Assembly (NCBI GenBank): GCA_017527905.1
Contig: JAFXPK010000026.1
Coordinates: 105,942 to 169,941, forward strand
Reading direction: 5' to 3'
Length of the DNA stretch: 64,000 nt
DNA from: Paludibacteraceae bacterium
GTDB lineage: Bacteria > Bacteroidota > Bacteroidia > Bacteroidales > Paludibacteraceae
In this document: positions 42,967 through 50,648 of the stretch, piece by piece
How positions within the stretch are numbered: position 1 is the first letter of the stretch
How the letters are laid out: each line of letters starts with the position of its first letter
Notes under the pieces: generated by a model
Database searches by the model: none
Seen by the model: only the letters and a program-made list of their open reading frames with translations
What the model was told of the DNA's origin: nothing
Translations under genes and position numbers: made by a program

Positions 42967-43449
42967 ATGAAGCATAACCATTTTTCACATTTTCTCGCTG
43001 CGGCAATGCTTTGCACATCGAGCCAATTGTGGGCCTCGGAGACACTAATCGTATCAAATGCCAATGGGGAAACAACAACTTTCTTGCTTTCGTCGCATCC
43101 TGACGTCTCCTTTTCGGATCAATCTGTCATACTACACACAGACGATCAAAAAGTATTCTATCCAATTGACCAATACTTATCTTTCTCTTATGGAAAAGAC
43201 GAAACGGATATCAACGACGTGAAATCCGATGGAGAAGTGTTTTCCTTCAATGGCGGAGTACAAGCACGAGGTTTAAAACCAGGCGAAGAAATTTACATTT
43301 ATAACATCAATGGGCAGATCATTACACAAGGGAAAGCCAACGACGTCGGAAACGCTGAAATTTTATTTGACACAAACCGTGTAAAGGTATTCTTAGTCAA
43401 GACTGCAACTAAAACGATCAAGGTAATCTCCTCGAAAAAAGACAAATAA
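42967..43449 (+). CDS. Small secreted protein with T9SS-tail-like C-terminus
   Basis: 160 aa, signal peptide about residues 1-23 (ends LWAS). A beta domain (TTTFLLSSHPDVSFSDQSVI) is followed by a C-terminal part with GEEIYIYNINGQIITQG and KVFLVKTATKTIKVI, resembling a Por secretion type A tail. Same architecture as the 155-aa protein at 21179-21646. It starts an apparent plus-strand unit running to 46274. Likely secreted by the T9SS; function unknown. Confidence 0.68.
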   Translation: MKHNHFSHFLAAAMLCTSSQLWASETLIVSNANGETTTFLLSSHPDVSFSDQSVILHTDDQKVFYPIDQYLSFSYGKDETDINDVKSDGEVFSFNGGVQARGLKPGEEIYIYNINGQIITQGKANDVGNAEILFDTNRVKVFLVKTATKTIKVISSKKDK

Positions 43450-43499
43450 CAAACTTAATATACAATTAATAGCCACAATTCAACGAAATAAATTTGAGT

Positions 43500-45234
43500 A
43501 TGAATAAAATTATAACACTAGCAGTCTGTGGTCTTATAGGCGCACAGGTGCAAGCCCAAAACGTTACAGTAAATTTCAAAGACGGTTCTAAAGTGTCTTA
43601 CGAGAAAGACTCCGTCAAAAACATCGAGTTCAACCCTATTCAACAATCAGATACGCTTCATTTTGCCACAACCGATATGACGTGGAGCGAATTCTACGCA
43701 GGAGAATTATACCAAGACGCAGAATCCCTTGAAGCGGATGGCGTGGATGTCTTCACATCTGCCACAAGTGGGAAAGCATCTAGGTTTACAGCTTGCTTAT
43801 CTTCTGAAGACGGAAAACAAATTTTAGGCGTAAAAGAAGTGAGCGTGGCCATTCCGCAAAAAATATATAAGCAATTGACTTCCGAAGAAAAGAAACGTTT
43901 CACGTTTGTAGAGGACAGCACGTTTTCCGAATATAAATTGTTGAATGAAGATGGTTCCTTCAGTGCCTATAATAGCAAACCCGTTTCAAAGAATGGGGTG
44001 ACCGTCTCACTTAACGCAGGAACTTTCACTTGGGGAAACTATGGAATTTCATTGAGTGGAGAAATCTCACGAGACGATATTCCGTCCGCTAACTTACAAG
44101 GTGCGATCATCAGCACCAGCAACGGACAAAAATACGCTCTGACGCCTCTAAACAACTTGTGGATAAACACAATGGAAAATGGCATTCTGTGTGAAGGAGT
44201 TCGTTGAGCCTCACGGCAATCGTCCAGCCTACACTCATACGGCAGGGTTACAAGGAAAGACCATTACCAACATCACTTATCTGTTGAAGGGAATGGACAA
44301 TGTTTCCATAGACTGCAAACTTTATGTGAAGCGACAAAACTCCGCATCACTCAGTTTGGGGGCTTCTCCTGCCGGCACGAATCCAGTCGTGGCAATTGCT
44401 TTCAACAATATTCCATCAGATGCCAACTATACGCTTGCCAGCGTGAAAAAAGGATCCGGACGCTCCGCTCAAACGTTGGGCGAGGAGGATTATAGTTACA
44501 CAGATGGATTCCTTACCATCAACGGTGAGGTGGAATCAGGCACCTCTTTCTCCGTAACCTTCAACAGCGATAAATACATATCGATAACCTCATCCATCAC
44601 TATCTCCGAAGAAGGTAAAGCTACCGAGTTGCAAGAGAAAATCGCTGGAACATTCGTGGAATTCTTTGGCAATGATGGTGCAATCAATGCGAAATGGGAC
44701 AGCCTTTGGATCAACGAATGCATAAAAGGCACAGGTGACACTGCGGGTGCAGAAACCACTGTATCATATATGAAAAATTCAATGTTGGGAGAGGTGACAG
44801 GCGCTGAGGCTACGGCAAAGTATGGAGATTGTTCGAATGGATTCACAGAGAATATGCAGTTTAGCTGCCATTTCTTACATGGCGTTTCCAAATTCGTGTT
44901 CGAAGGAAGACGGATAAAGGGAATCGATGCGGAAGGCAACGAAGTATTCTCCCATACCTATTCGAATGTAGGTTATGATGCGACCAACGACTTCCATTAC
45001 TATAAAAGCGATGATGACAACGATGACGAGTTCGCTTATTTCTTCTTCCGCTCGGATAATCCAACCGACACTTACCACATCGAATTTCGCTATGGTAGTA
45101 GCAAGGAAGGCGCATCAGATTATTGCACAGGAAAATATGCCTACTGGTTAGCGGCAGGTGTATTGGAAAACGATGACGAGCAATGTGAAAAAGCGATAAA
45201 ACTCTTCGTACAAGAAAATACAGCCAAGCAATGA
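43500..45234 (+). pseudogene. Frameshifted secreted protein (two overlapping frames)
   Basis: The first frame from the ATG at 43500 (signal peptide MNKIITLAVCGLIGAQVQAQ) ends at 44207; a second frame from 44179 to 45234 continues without its own signal. Removing one A from the AAAA run at 44176-44179 joins them: WINTME then MAFCVKEFVEPHGN, giving one protein of about 577 aa. The C-terminal part (AGTFVEFFGNDG..., TYHIEFRYGSS, GKYAYWLAAG) has a faint look of ZinT-type metal-binding domains. The break may be real, programmed or a sequencing error. ApbE follows with a 4-bp overlap. Confidence 0.6.
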
Positions 45235-46274
45235 ATCGTTTAGCCATACTAACTTGTTTTTTATTGTTCTGGGTCTCTTCGGATGCCCAGAACTATGTTT
45301 TTATAGAAGGAGAAGCTTTTCACACCTCCTACCACATATCCTATCAAGGCAAAGAGAACTATCATGATAGCATCAAAGGTCTTTTTCAAGAGATAGACAA
45401 TTCACTGTCAATGTTTAACAAAGAATCCATTCTGTCTCAAATCAACAACAATGACACTTCTGTCCGCATGAACCAGCACGTGCGAACAGTATTGGATCGT
45501 GGCATGGCAATCTCCAAGCAAACCGATGGAGCCTTTGATATGACAGTTGCCCCTTTGGTAAACTTGTGGGGCTTTGGTTATAAGCACAGTGAAAATGTCA
45601 CGAAGTCCATGGTGGATAGCATACTCAGTTTTGTGGGATATGAAAAAATAAAAATTGGCAAAGATGGACAATTAAAGAAGGGGGACAATCGGATTATTCT
45701 CGATGCATCAAGCATTGCCAAGGGTTACGCTTGCGATGTTGTCGGAAAATGGCTGGCAAAAAAGGGAATTACCAACTACATGGTTGAGATTGGAGGCGAG
45801 GTTACCCTTCATGGATATAATCCGAAAGGTAAGCCATGGCACATCGGCATCAACACGCCAGAAGAAGATTCACTCTCCATCAATAGGGAACCGCAAGATG
45901 TGCTATTACTCACCCAAGGCGGTGTGGCGACGAGTGGCAATTATCGCAAGTTCTACTACAAAGACGGGAAAAAGTATGCCCACACAATAGATCCGCACAC
46001 AGGCTACCCTGTGCAGCAAGACATACTATCAAGTACGGTTATCGCAACAGACTGCATGACCGCAGATGCATACGCCACAGCATTCATGGTCATGGGTTCC
46101 AAGCAAGCACTTCGTCTATTGGAGAAGGAGAAATCTTTGATGGCCTATTTCATCCTGTCATCACCCAACACCCCTAAAGGATATCGCGTCATCTATAGTC
46201 CATCGCTTAAAAAGAAACTGCGGGAAGCCAAGGAATCATCCACCAATGGTGTTAGTTCGGAAAGTGGGAAGTGA
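45231..46274 (+). CDS. apbE: FAD:protein FMN transferase
   Basis: 347 aa with a signal peptide (residues 1-19, ends SSDA). ApbE attaches FMN to Thr in exported flavoproteins such as NqrB/RnfG, and is Mg2+-dependent. Visible motifs: ISKQTDGAFDMTVAPLVNLW (residues 97-116), DASSIAKGYACD, VEIGGEVTLHG (FAD site), SGNYRKFYYKDGKKYAHTID (H region) and DCMTADAYATAFMVMG, with the metal-binding Asp/Thr. Probably periplasmic or lipid-free. Its start overlaps the previous stop by 4 bp, so it is translationally coupled. Ends with a charged tail. Confidence 0.93.
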   Translation: MNRLAILTCFLLFWVSSDAQNYVFIEGEAFHTSYHISYQGKENYHDSIKGLFQEIDNSLSMFNKESILSQINNNDTSVRMNQHVRTVLDRGMAISKQTDGAFDMTVAPLVNLWGFGYKHSENVTKSMVDSILSFVGYEKIKIGKDGQLKKGDNRIILDASSIAKGYACDVVGKWLAKKGITNYMVEIGGEVTLHGYNPKGKPWHIGINTPEEDSLSINREPQDVLLLTQGGVATSGNYRKFYYKDGKKYAHTIDPHTGYPVQQDILSSTVIATDCMTADAYATAFMVMGSKQALRLLEKEKSLMAYFILSSPNTPKGYRVIYSPSLKKKLREAKESSTNGVSSESGK

Positions 46275-46383
46275 TGGGAGGGGTTTATTCGATTGGAATT
46301 TTAAAATTTTAGAGTTAAACACATCCACCTCCCTCCCCATTTTTAGCTACCCCTTCCCCCAAAATATGCGTAACATGTTGGGA

Positions 46384-46414
46384 TTGCCTATACCTATGTT
46401 CTCTTCTACCTTTG
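46384..46414 (+). promoter_or_regulatory. Promoter of the small lipoprotein/DUF2149 pair
   Basis: TTG (46384-46386), exactly 20 nt, TACCTTTG (46407-46414): full consensus, 24 nt before the ATG at 46438. Confidence 0.75.
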
Positions 46415-46437
46415 CATCCGAAATAAAATAAACGTAT

Positions 46438-46563
46438 ATGATTATGAGCACAAAACGATTCATTAGATTTATGTCAGTTGCATTAATGGCTTTCCCTTTG
46501 TTCACAAGTTGTCTTGAAATCAAGGATTTGACAGAGTCAGAGAATAGCGGTGAAGGAGAATGA
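46438..46563 (+). CDS. 41-aa lipoprotein, small ORF
   Basis: 41 codons starting MIMSTKRF. A short hydrophobic stretch ending LFTSC is a good lipobox, with the Cys at residue 25 and a 16-residue acidic tail (LEIKDLTESENSGEGE). Its stop overlaps the start of the DUF2149 gene (ATGA), so the pair is coupled. A perfect promoter lies upstream. Role unknown; a small lipoprotein partner of the membrane protein is plausible. Confidence 0.65.
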   Translation: MIMSTKRFIRFMSVALMAFPLFTSCLEIKDLTESENSGEGE

Positions 46564-46871
46564 GCATGGGCGAAGACGACGATCCGATGAGTGTCGTCAG
46601 CAATCTTTTCGACGTGGCTATGGTCTTTGCCGTAGCCTTGATGGTCGCTTTGGTCGCAAGGTATAATATGACGGAGATATTCAGCCAAGAGGATTATACG
46701 ATGGTGAAAAATCCAGGGAAGGAGAACATGGAGATCATCACCAAGGAGGGTGGTAAAATCAACCGATACACCGCCACCGATGAATCAGATCCATCTGAGG
46801 GGAAAAGAGGAAAGAAGGTAGGCGTCGCCTATCAACTAGAAAACGGGGAGATTATTTATGTGCCGGAGTGA
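46560..46871 (+). CDS. DUF2149 protein (HmuV-like, ExbD-related)
   Basis: 103 aa. Fits DUF2149: EDDDPMSVVSNLFDVAMVFA, one membrane helix to about residue 42, then NPGKENMEIITKEGGKINRY and a C-terminal VGVAYQLENGEIIYVPE. In Porphyromonas gingivalis the equivalent is HmuV in the haem operon hmuYRSTUV, next to an ExbB/TolQ-like partner. Here no ExbB, DUF2162 or CobN-like gene is beside it, so it appears orphaned, coupled only to a 41-aa lipoprotein. Likely an ExbD-like energy-coupling subunit of the inner membrane. Confidence 0.8.
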   Translation: MSMGEDDDPMSVVSNLFDVAMVFAVALMVALVARYNMTEIFSQEDYTMVKNPGKENMEIITKEGGKINRYTATDESDPSEGKRGKKVGVAYQLENGEIIYVPE

Positions 46872-46930
46872 GGAACCTTAGGTAAGTCAGAAAGAGACAC
46901 TCTGCTTATTCCATCATTATCTGTTTGTTT

Positions 46931-47059
46931 TCTCTCACGGAGATACGGAGGGCACGGAGTTTGGTTTTCTCTCACGGAGATACGGAGGGCACGGAGAGTT
47001 CTCTCACGGAGACACGGAGGGCACGGAGGTTTTTTTCACGGAGACACGGAGGCACGGAG
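46931..47059. repeat. Tandem CACGGAG repeats
   Basis: Four units of about 28 bp, each CTCACGGAGAyACGGAGGGCACGGAG-like (last one shortened), at 46931, 46969, 47001 and 47034, separated by 2-10 T-rich bases. The last CACGGAGA pairs with a downstream TCTCCGTG to make a terminator. Not CRISPR: units are too close and spacers are not unique. Confidence 0.8.
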
Positions 47060-47084
47060 ATTTTTGTTCTCCGTGATTTCTTTT
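47053..47084 (+). terminator. Terminator after DUF2149 gene
   Basis: CACGGAGA (47053-47060), loop TTTTTGT, TCTCCGTG (47068-47075), then TTTCTTTT. It is formed by the last repeat unit and an inverted copy. Confidence 0.65.
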
Positions 47085-47141
47085 ACTATGTGAGAGACTA
47101 ATTGTGAGAGAGAGACTACAAGTGAGTGCTAAACATAAATA

Positions 47142-47172
47142 AATAGCCCAAGGCATGACGCCCTGGGCTATT
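47142..47172 (-). terminator. Terminator of the HtrA gene
   Basis: AATAGCCCA pairs with TGGGCTATT (with inner AGGC/GCCC pairing); on the minus strand a T-rich tail follows. It lies 50 bp past the htrA stop. Confidence 0.8.
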
Positions 47173-47221
47173 CACATCACGTTGTTTTGATATGTAGTTT
47201 ATAAAAAGCTATTTCTACCGC

Positions 47222-48676
47222 TTAGTTCATATCCACCGCATAATAGACCACCTTTCCGTTCGGGAGGATACCTGAGATGAAGAGTGCTTTCTCCTCTTGC
47301 TTGGAGATGCTGCTGACGATCCTGTCCACGTCCGCCTGACTGTTCACGTCCAAGTTGTTGATCCTCACGATGATGTAGCCGTTCGGAATGCCCGCGCGGT
47401 TGAATTTGCCGCCTCTCATCACCTTGGAGACCTCCAGTCCGTTGTTGAGTCCGTATTGCTGCAGCTTCTGTTTGCTCAGCGGGGTGAGGGTGGCGCCTAA
47501 TGTGTTGGCGGACACCTGTTTGATCATCTCCGTGTCACCGTTCACGTTCTTGAGGGTCACTGTAGCCTTCTTGGACTTGTTATCCCTGAGGAAGATGATC
47601 TCCACCTTGTCGCCCGGTCTGAATCGGCTGATCTGGTCTTGCGTTTCCGAAACGCTCTTCACCTTGTTGCCATTGATGTGGGTGATGATATCCCCCTTCT
47701 TGATGCCCGCCTCTTCTGCCGCGCTGTTCTCGCTGACGGCGGCCACGTAGGCGCCTTCGAGCACCTCCAAGCCCTTCTCCTTGGCGAATTCAGCGTTGAT
47801 GTCTTGGATCTGCACGCCGAGGAGCGCCCTCTGCACGGTGCCGAACTCCTTCAGGTCGGCCACCACCTTGCTCATGATGCTGGTAGGGATGGCGAAGGAG
47901 TAGCCCGAGTAGGAGCCGGTCTGGGAGGCGATGGCCGCATTGATGCCGACCAGTTCGCCACGTGTGTTCACCAAGGCGCCGCCACTGTTGCCAGGGTTGA
48001 CCGCCGCATCCGTCTGGATGAACGACTCGATCTTCATGTCGGAGGTGAGGATGTTGATGTTACGCGCTTTGGCGCTGACGATACCGGCGGTGACGGTAGA
48101 GGTCAGGTTGAACGGGTTGCCGACAGCCAAGACCCATTCGCCCACCTTCAGGTCGTCCGAGTTGCCCACGGTGAGGGTAGGGAGGTCCTTCGCATCTATC
48201 TTCAGCAAGGCGAGGTCCGTGTTGGGGTCCGTGCCCACGATGGTAGCCTTGAACTCACGCTTGTCGTTGAGTACGACCGTCACGTTGTCCGATCCGTCCA
48301 CCACGTGGTTGTTGGTCACGATGTAGCCATCCTGCGAGAGGATGACGCCCGAGCCCGAGCCCATCTGGTGTTGCCGAGGCTGTTGGCGTTGGTTGCCGCG
48401 TTCGCCGAAGAAGAACTCCAGGAACGGGTCGTAGTTGTAGTTGGTCTGTTTGGTCTCGATGACGGTCATCACGTGGACCACAGCGTTGACGGAAGTCTCG
48501 GCCGCCTCGGTGAAGTCCACCATGCCCCCCTTGTTGTAGGAAGCGTGTTGCGCGGGTGTCGTTTTTTCCACGATGATGGTCTCTTGTGGACCGAACTTCT
48601 TGTAGCAGAAGCAAGAGACCCCTGCGCTTAGAGCGGTCACCGCCAATACGGTGCCAATTGTTTTCATGTGTTTCAT
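47222..48676 (-). CDS. HtrA/DegP-family serine protease
   Basis: 484 aa, typical DegP/Do length; a start three codons downstream (48667) is also possible. N-terminal membrane anchor or signal, then a trypsin-like domain: His 124 in IVTNNHVVDGS, Asp 154 in DPNTDLALLKID, Ser 231 in NPGNSGGALVN, the complete triad. Two PDZ domains follow (GYSFAIP onward: about 270-370 and 385-480). It degrades or refolds misfolded envelope proteins in the periplasm. Monocistronic with a bidirectional-looking terminator. Confidence 0.95.
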   Translation of the reverse strand: MKHMKTIGTVLAVTALSAGVSCFCYKKFGPQETIIVEKTTPAQHASYNKGGMVDFTEAAETSVNAVVHVMTVIETKQTNYNYDPFLEFFFGERGNQRQQPRQHQMGSGSGVILSQDGYIVTNNHVVDGSDNVTVVLNDKREFKATIVGTDPNTDLALLKIDAKDLPTLTVGNSDDLKVGEWVLAVGNPFNLTSTVTAGIVSAKARNINILTSDMKIESFIQTDAAVNPGNSGGALVNTRGELVGINAAIASQTGSYSGYSFAIPTSIMSKVVADLKEFGTVQRALLGVQIQDINAEFAKEKGLEVLEGAYVAAVSENSAAEEAGIKKGDIITHINGNKVKSVSETQDQISRFRPGDKVEIIFLRDNKSKKATVTLKNVNGDTEMIKQVSANTLGATLTPLSKQKLQQYGLNNGLEVSKVMRGGKFNRAGIPNGYIIVRINNLDVNSQADVDRIVSSISKQEEKALFISGILPNGKVVYYAVDMN

Positions 48677-48887
48677 ATCCTTAAGTTTTTATTACGTTTT
48701 ATAATTCATTAGGAGGGAATAAAATCAACTCCCGCTCCGTTGAAATAACGTATAAATATTATGCAATTTTATGCGAGTCGGTAGGTATTTAAACTGATTT
48801 AACATCAGGCCTTTATTTTTAACGTTTGATGATGAATAAATCTGTATAAAATGTGAAAAATTGTCAGTGTGAAAGGAAAAAAATGAT

Positions 48888-48895
48888 TACTTTTG
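48888..48895 (+). promoter_or_regulatory. -7 box of the RNase P RNA gene
   Basis: TACTTTTG, six bases before the expected RNA start. TTG lies 24 nt upstream, slightly wider than usual. Confidence 0.6.
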
Positions 48896-48900
48896 CGGAG

Positions 48901-49248
48901 TAGAGTAGGAGGGTTTGTCGCTGGCGGCAACGTCAGAGGAAAGTCCGGGCAACAGAGGGCGCCGCGCTTCCTAACGGAAAGTCGTTCGTGAGGGCGAACT
49001 ATCGCAGAAGAGAATGACCGCCTGCTTGCAGGTAAGGGTGAGAAGGTGGGGTAAGAGCCCACCAGTCCCGCTGGTGACAGTGGGAGCTGTGCGAGTCGCG
49101 GGTTGTAAGATCGAATATACCGACGCATGTAGGGCTGCCCGTCCGATGTCGGGGGGTAGATTGCTTGAGGCTTATGGTGACATAAGTCCTAGATTAATGA
49201 CAAACGCCCGTCCGCGGGTACAGAACTCGGCTTATACGCCTACTCTCT
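48901..49248 (+). ncRNA. rnpB: RNase P RNA
   Basis: About 348 nt, class A. The universal core GAGGAAAGTCCGGGC lies at 48936-48950 and the 3' part has the conserved ACAGAACTCGGCTTATA (helix P4/J region). The ends AGAGTAGG and CCTACTCT pair to form P1. The hairpin is followed by a T run (49245-49253) that serves as terminator. It processes the 5' ends of tRNA precursors together with RnpA. Confidence 0.95.
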
Positions 49249-49328
49249 TTTTTTGTGTAACACCATGATGTGACGATTTGTCAGTCTCTGTGACGGATCT
49301 CCATCGTGCATAGATATGCTAATTGCGT

Positions 49329-50648
49329 ATGAAAAAAATCATACGGTTTATTGTGGATCAGGTGAAGTTCGTCACCATTGATATCTGGCGGACCACCATA
49401 CACGACGAGCAGGGCAAGCGAGGATACCTTATGCTCTTCGCGAAGACGCTCGTCCTCTCCATCCAGAATTTCATCAAGGGGAAGATGCCGGTCCGCGCCT
49501 CCGCATTGACCTACTACTCCGTCTTCGCTCTGGTGCCGTTGCTCGCCTTCGTGTTCGGCATGGCGAGGGGCTTCGGGCTCGACACATACGTGGTCGACAT
49601 GTTGCACAACCGCTACGCCTCCCACCAGGAGCTGGTGCAGGTGGTGCTGAATTTTGTGGAGAACTATCTGAGCAATGCAACGGGCGGCGCCTTCGTCGGC
49701 ATCGGTATCTGCGTGTTGCTATGGTCCGTCATGAAGGTCTTTTCGCAGATTGAGATGTCGTTCAACGAGATATGGTACATCACCAAGAACAGGAACTACA
49801 TCCGTCGTTTCACCGATTACATCTCCCTGCTGTTGGTCATCCCGATCTTCGTGCTGGTCTCCAATGGTATTTCGTTCTATTTCAACCATGCGATAGGTGT
49901 CTTTGATGGTTCGTATATCATCTCGCCGACGCTGAAGGTCGTGTTGGCCGTGATGCCTTACTTGGTGTCGTGGGTGGTCTTTACGATGATCTACGTGGTG
50001 ATGCCTAACACGAAGGTGAGGTTCACCGCGGCCATGGTGGCGGGCGCCTTTTCCTGCATCACCTTCTTCGCGTTCAAGTGGGTCTACGTCTATTTGCAGA
50101 CGATGATGACCTCCTATAACGCCGTGTATGGTGGTTTGGCGGCCATACCGTTCGCCCTGTTGTTCATCCAGACGACGTGGATGATCGTGCTCTTCGGGGC
50201 GGAGATCTCCTTCGCCTTGCAGAATGTCCGTAACTTCGAGTTCGAGAAGGATGTGAAATCCATCAGCCACCGCTATTTCGAGTTCGTGCTTTTGTCCGTC
50301 ACCAAGATCGTGGCGAAGCGCTTCCGTGACGGTGAGGCGCCTATGACATTGAATGAGATGTCCGATAAATACCGTATTCCTTTGCGCTTGGCCTCCGTCA
50401 TCGTGCGTCGGCTGTGCAAGGCGGGAATCCTTACGGAGGTGCGGATAGACGAGCGGGACGCGTACATGCCGGCCATGGATGTCAATCGTATCACGGTCGC
50501 CACGTTCTTCGACATGGTGGACCGGGCTGGGCAGGAGACCTTCAAGTTGGAGCAGCTCGATGAGTTCGCTTCCGTGTGGGAATATACCCTGAACATACGT
50601 GAGTCGTTGATGAGCGTGTCGGGCGATAAATTGGTGATGGATCTATGA
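49329..50648 (+). CDS. YihY/BrkB-family membrane protein
   Basis: 439 aa from the ATG at 49329. Six membrane helices in the first 310 residues with the family motifs RASALTYYSVFALVPLLAFV, WSVMKVFSQIEMSFNEIW and a C-terminal winged-helix-like region from about 340 (LNEMSDKYRIPLRLASVIVR). The family was wrongly named RNase BN; function unknown, possibly a transporter. Overlaps the M3 peptidase start by 4 bp (ATGA) and begins about 80 bp after the RNase P RNA. Confidence 0.93.
   Translation: MKKIIRFIVDQVKFVTIDIWRTTIHDEQGKRGYLMLFAKTLVLSIQNFIKGKMPVRASALTYYSVFALVPLLAFVFGMARGFGLDTYVVDMLHNRYASHQELVQVVLNFVENYLSNATGGAFVGIGICVLLWSVMKVFSQIEMSFNEIWYITKNRNYIRRFTDYISLLLVIPIFVLVSNGISFYFNHAIGVFDGSYIISPTLKVVLAVMPYLVSWVVFTMIYVVMPNTKVRFTAAMVAGAFSCITFFAFKWVYVYLQTMMTSYNAVYGGLAAIPFALLFIQTTWMIVLFGAEISFALQNVRNFEFEKDVKSISHRYFEFVLLSVTKIVAKRFRDGEAPMTLNEMSDKYRIPLRLASVIVRRLCKAGILTEVRIDERDAYMPAMDVNRITVATFFDMVDRAGQETFKLEQLDEFASVWEYTLNIRESLMSVSGDKLVMDL

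Noticed and set aside
46931..47059. CACGGAG repeats considered as CRISPR
   Set aside because: Intervals are only 2-10 nt and AT-rich, not unique spacers.
47639..48631. Open frame of 330 codons opposite htrA
   Set aside because: The protease triad and PDZ pattern on the minus strand are clear; the opposite frame has Val/Asp/His-rich shadow composition.
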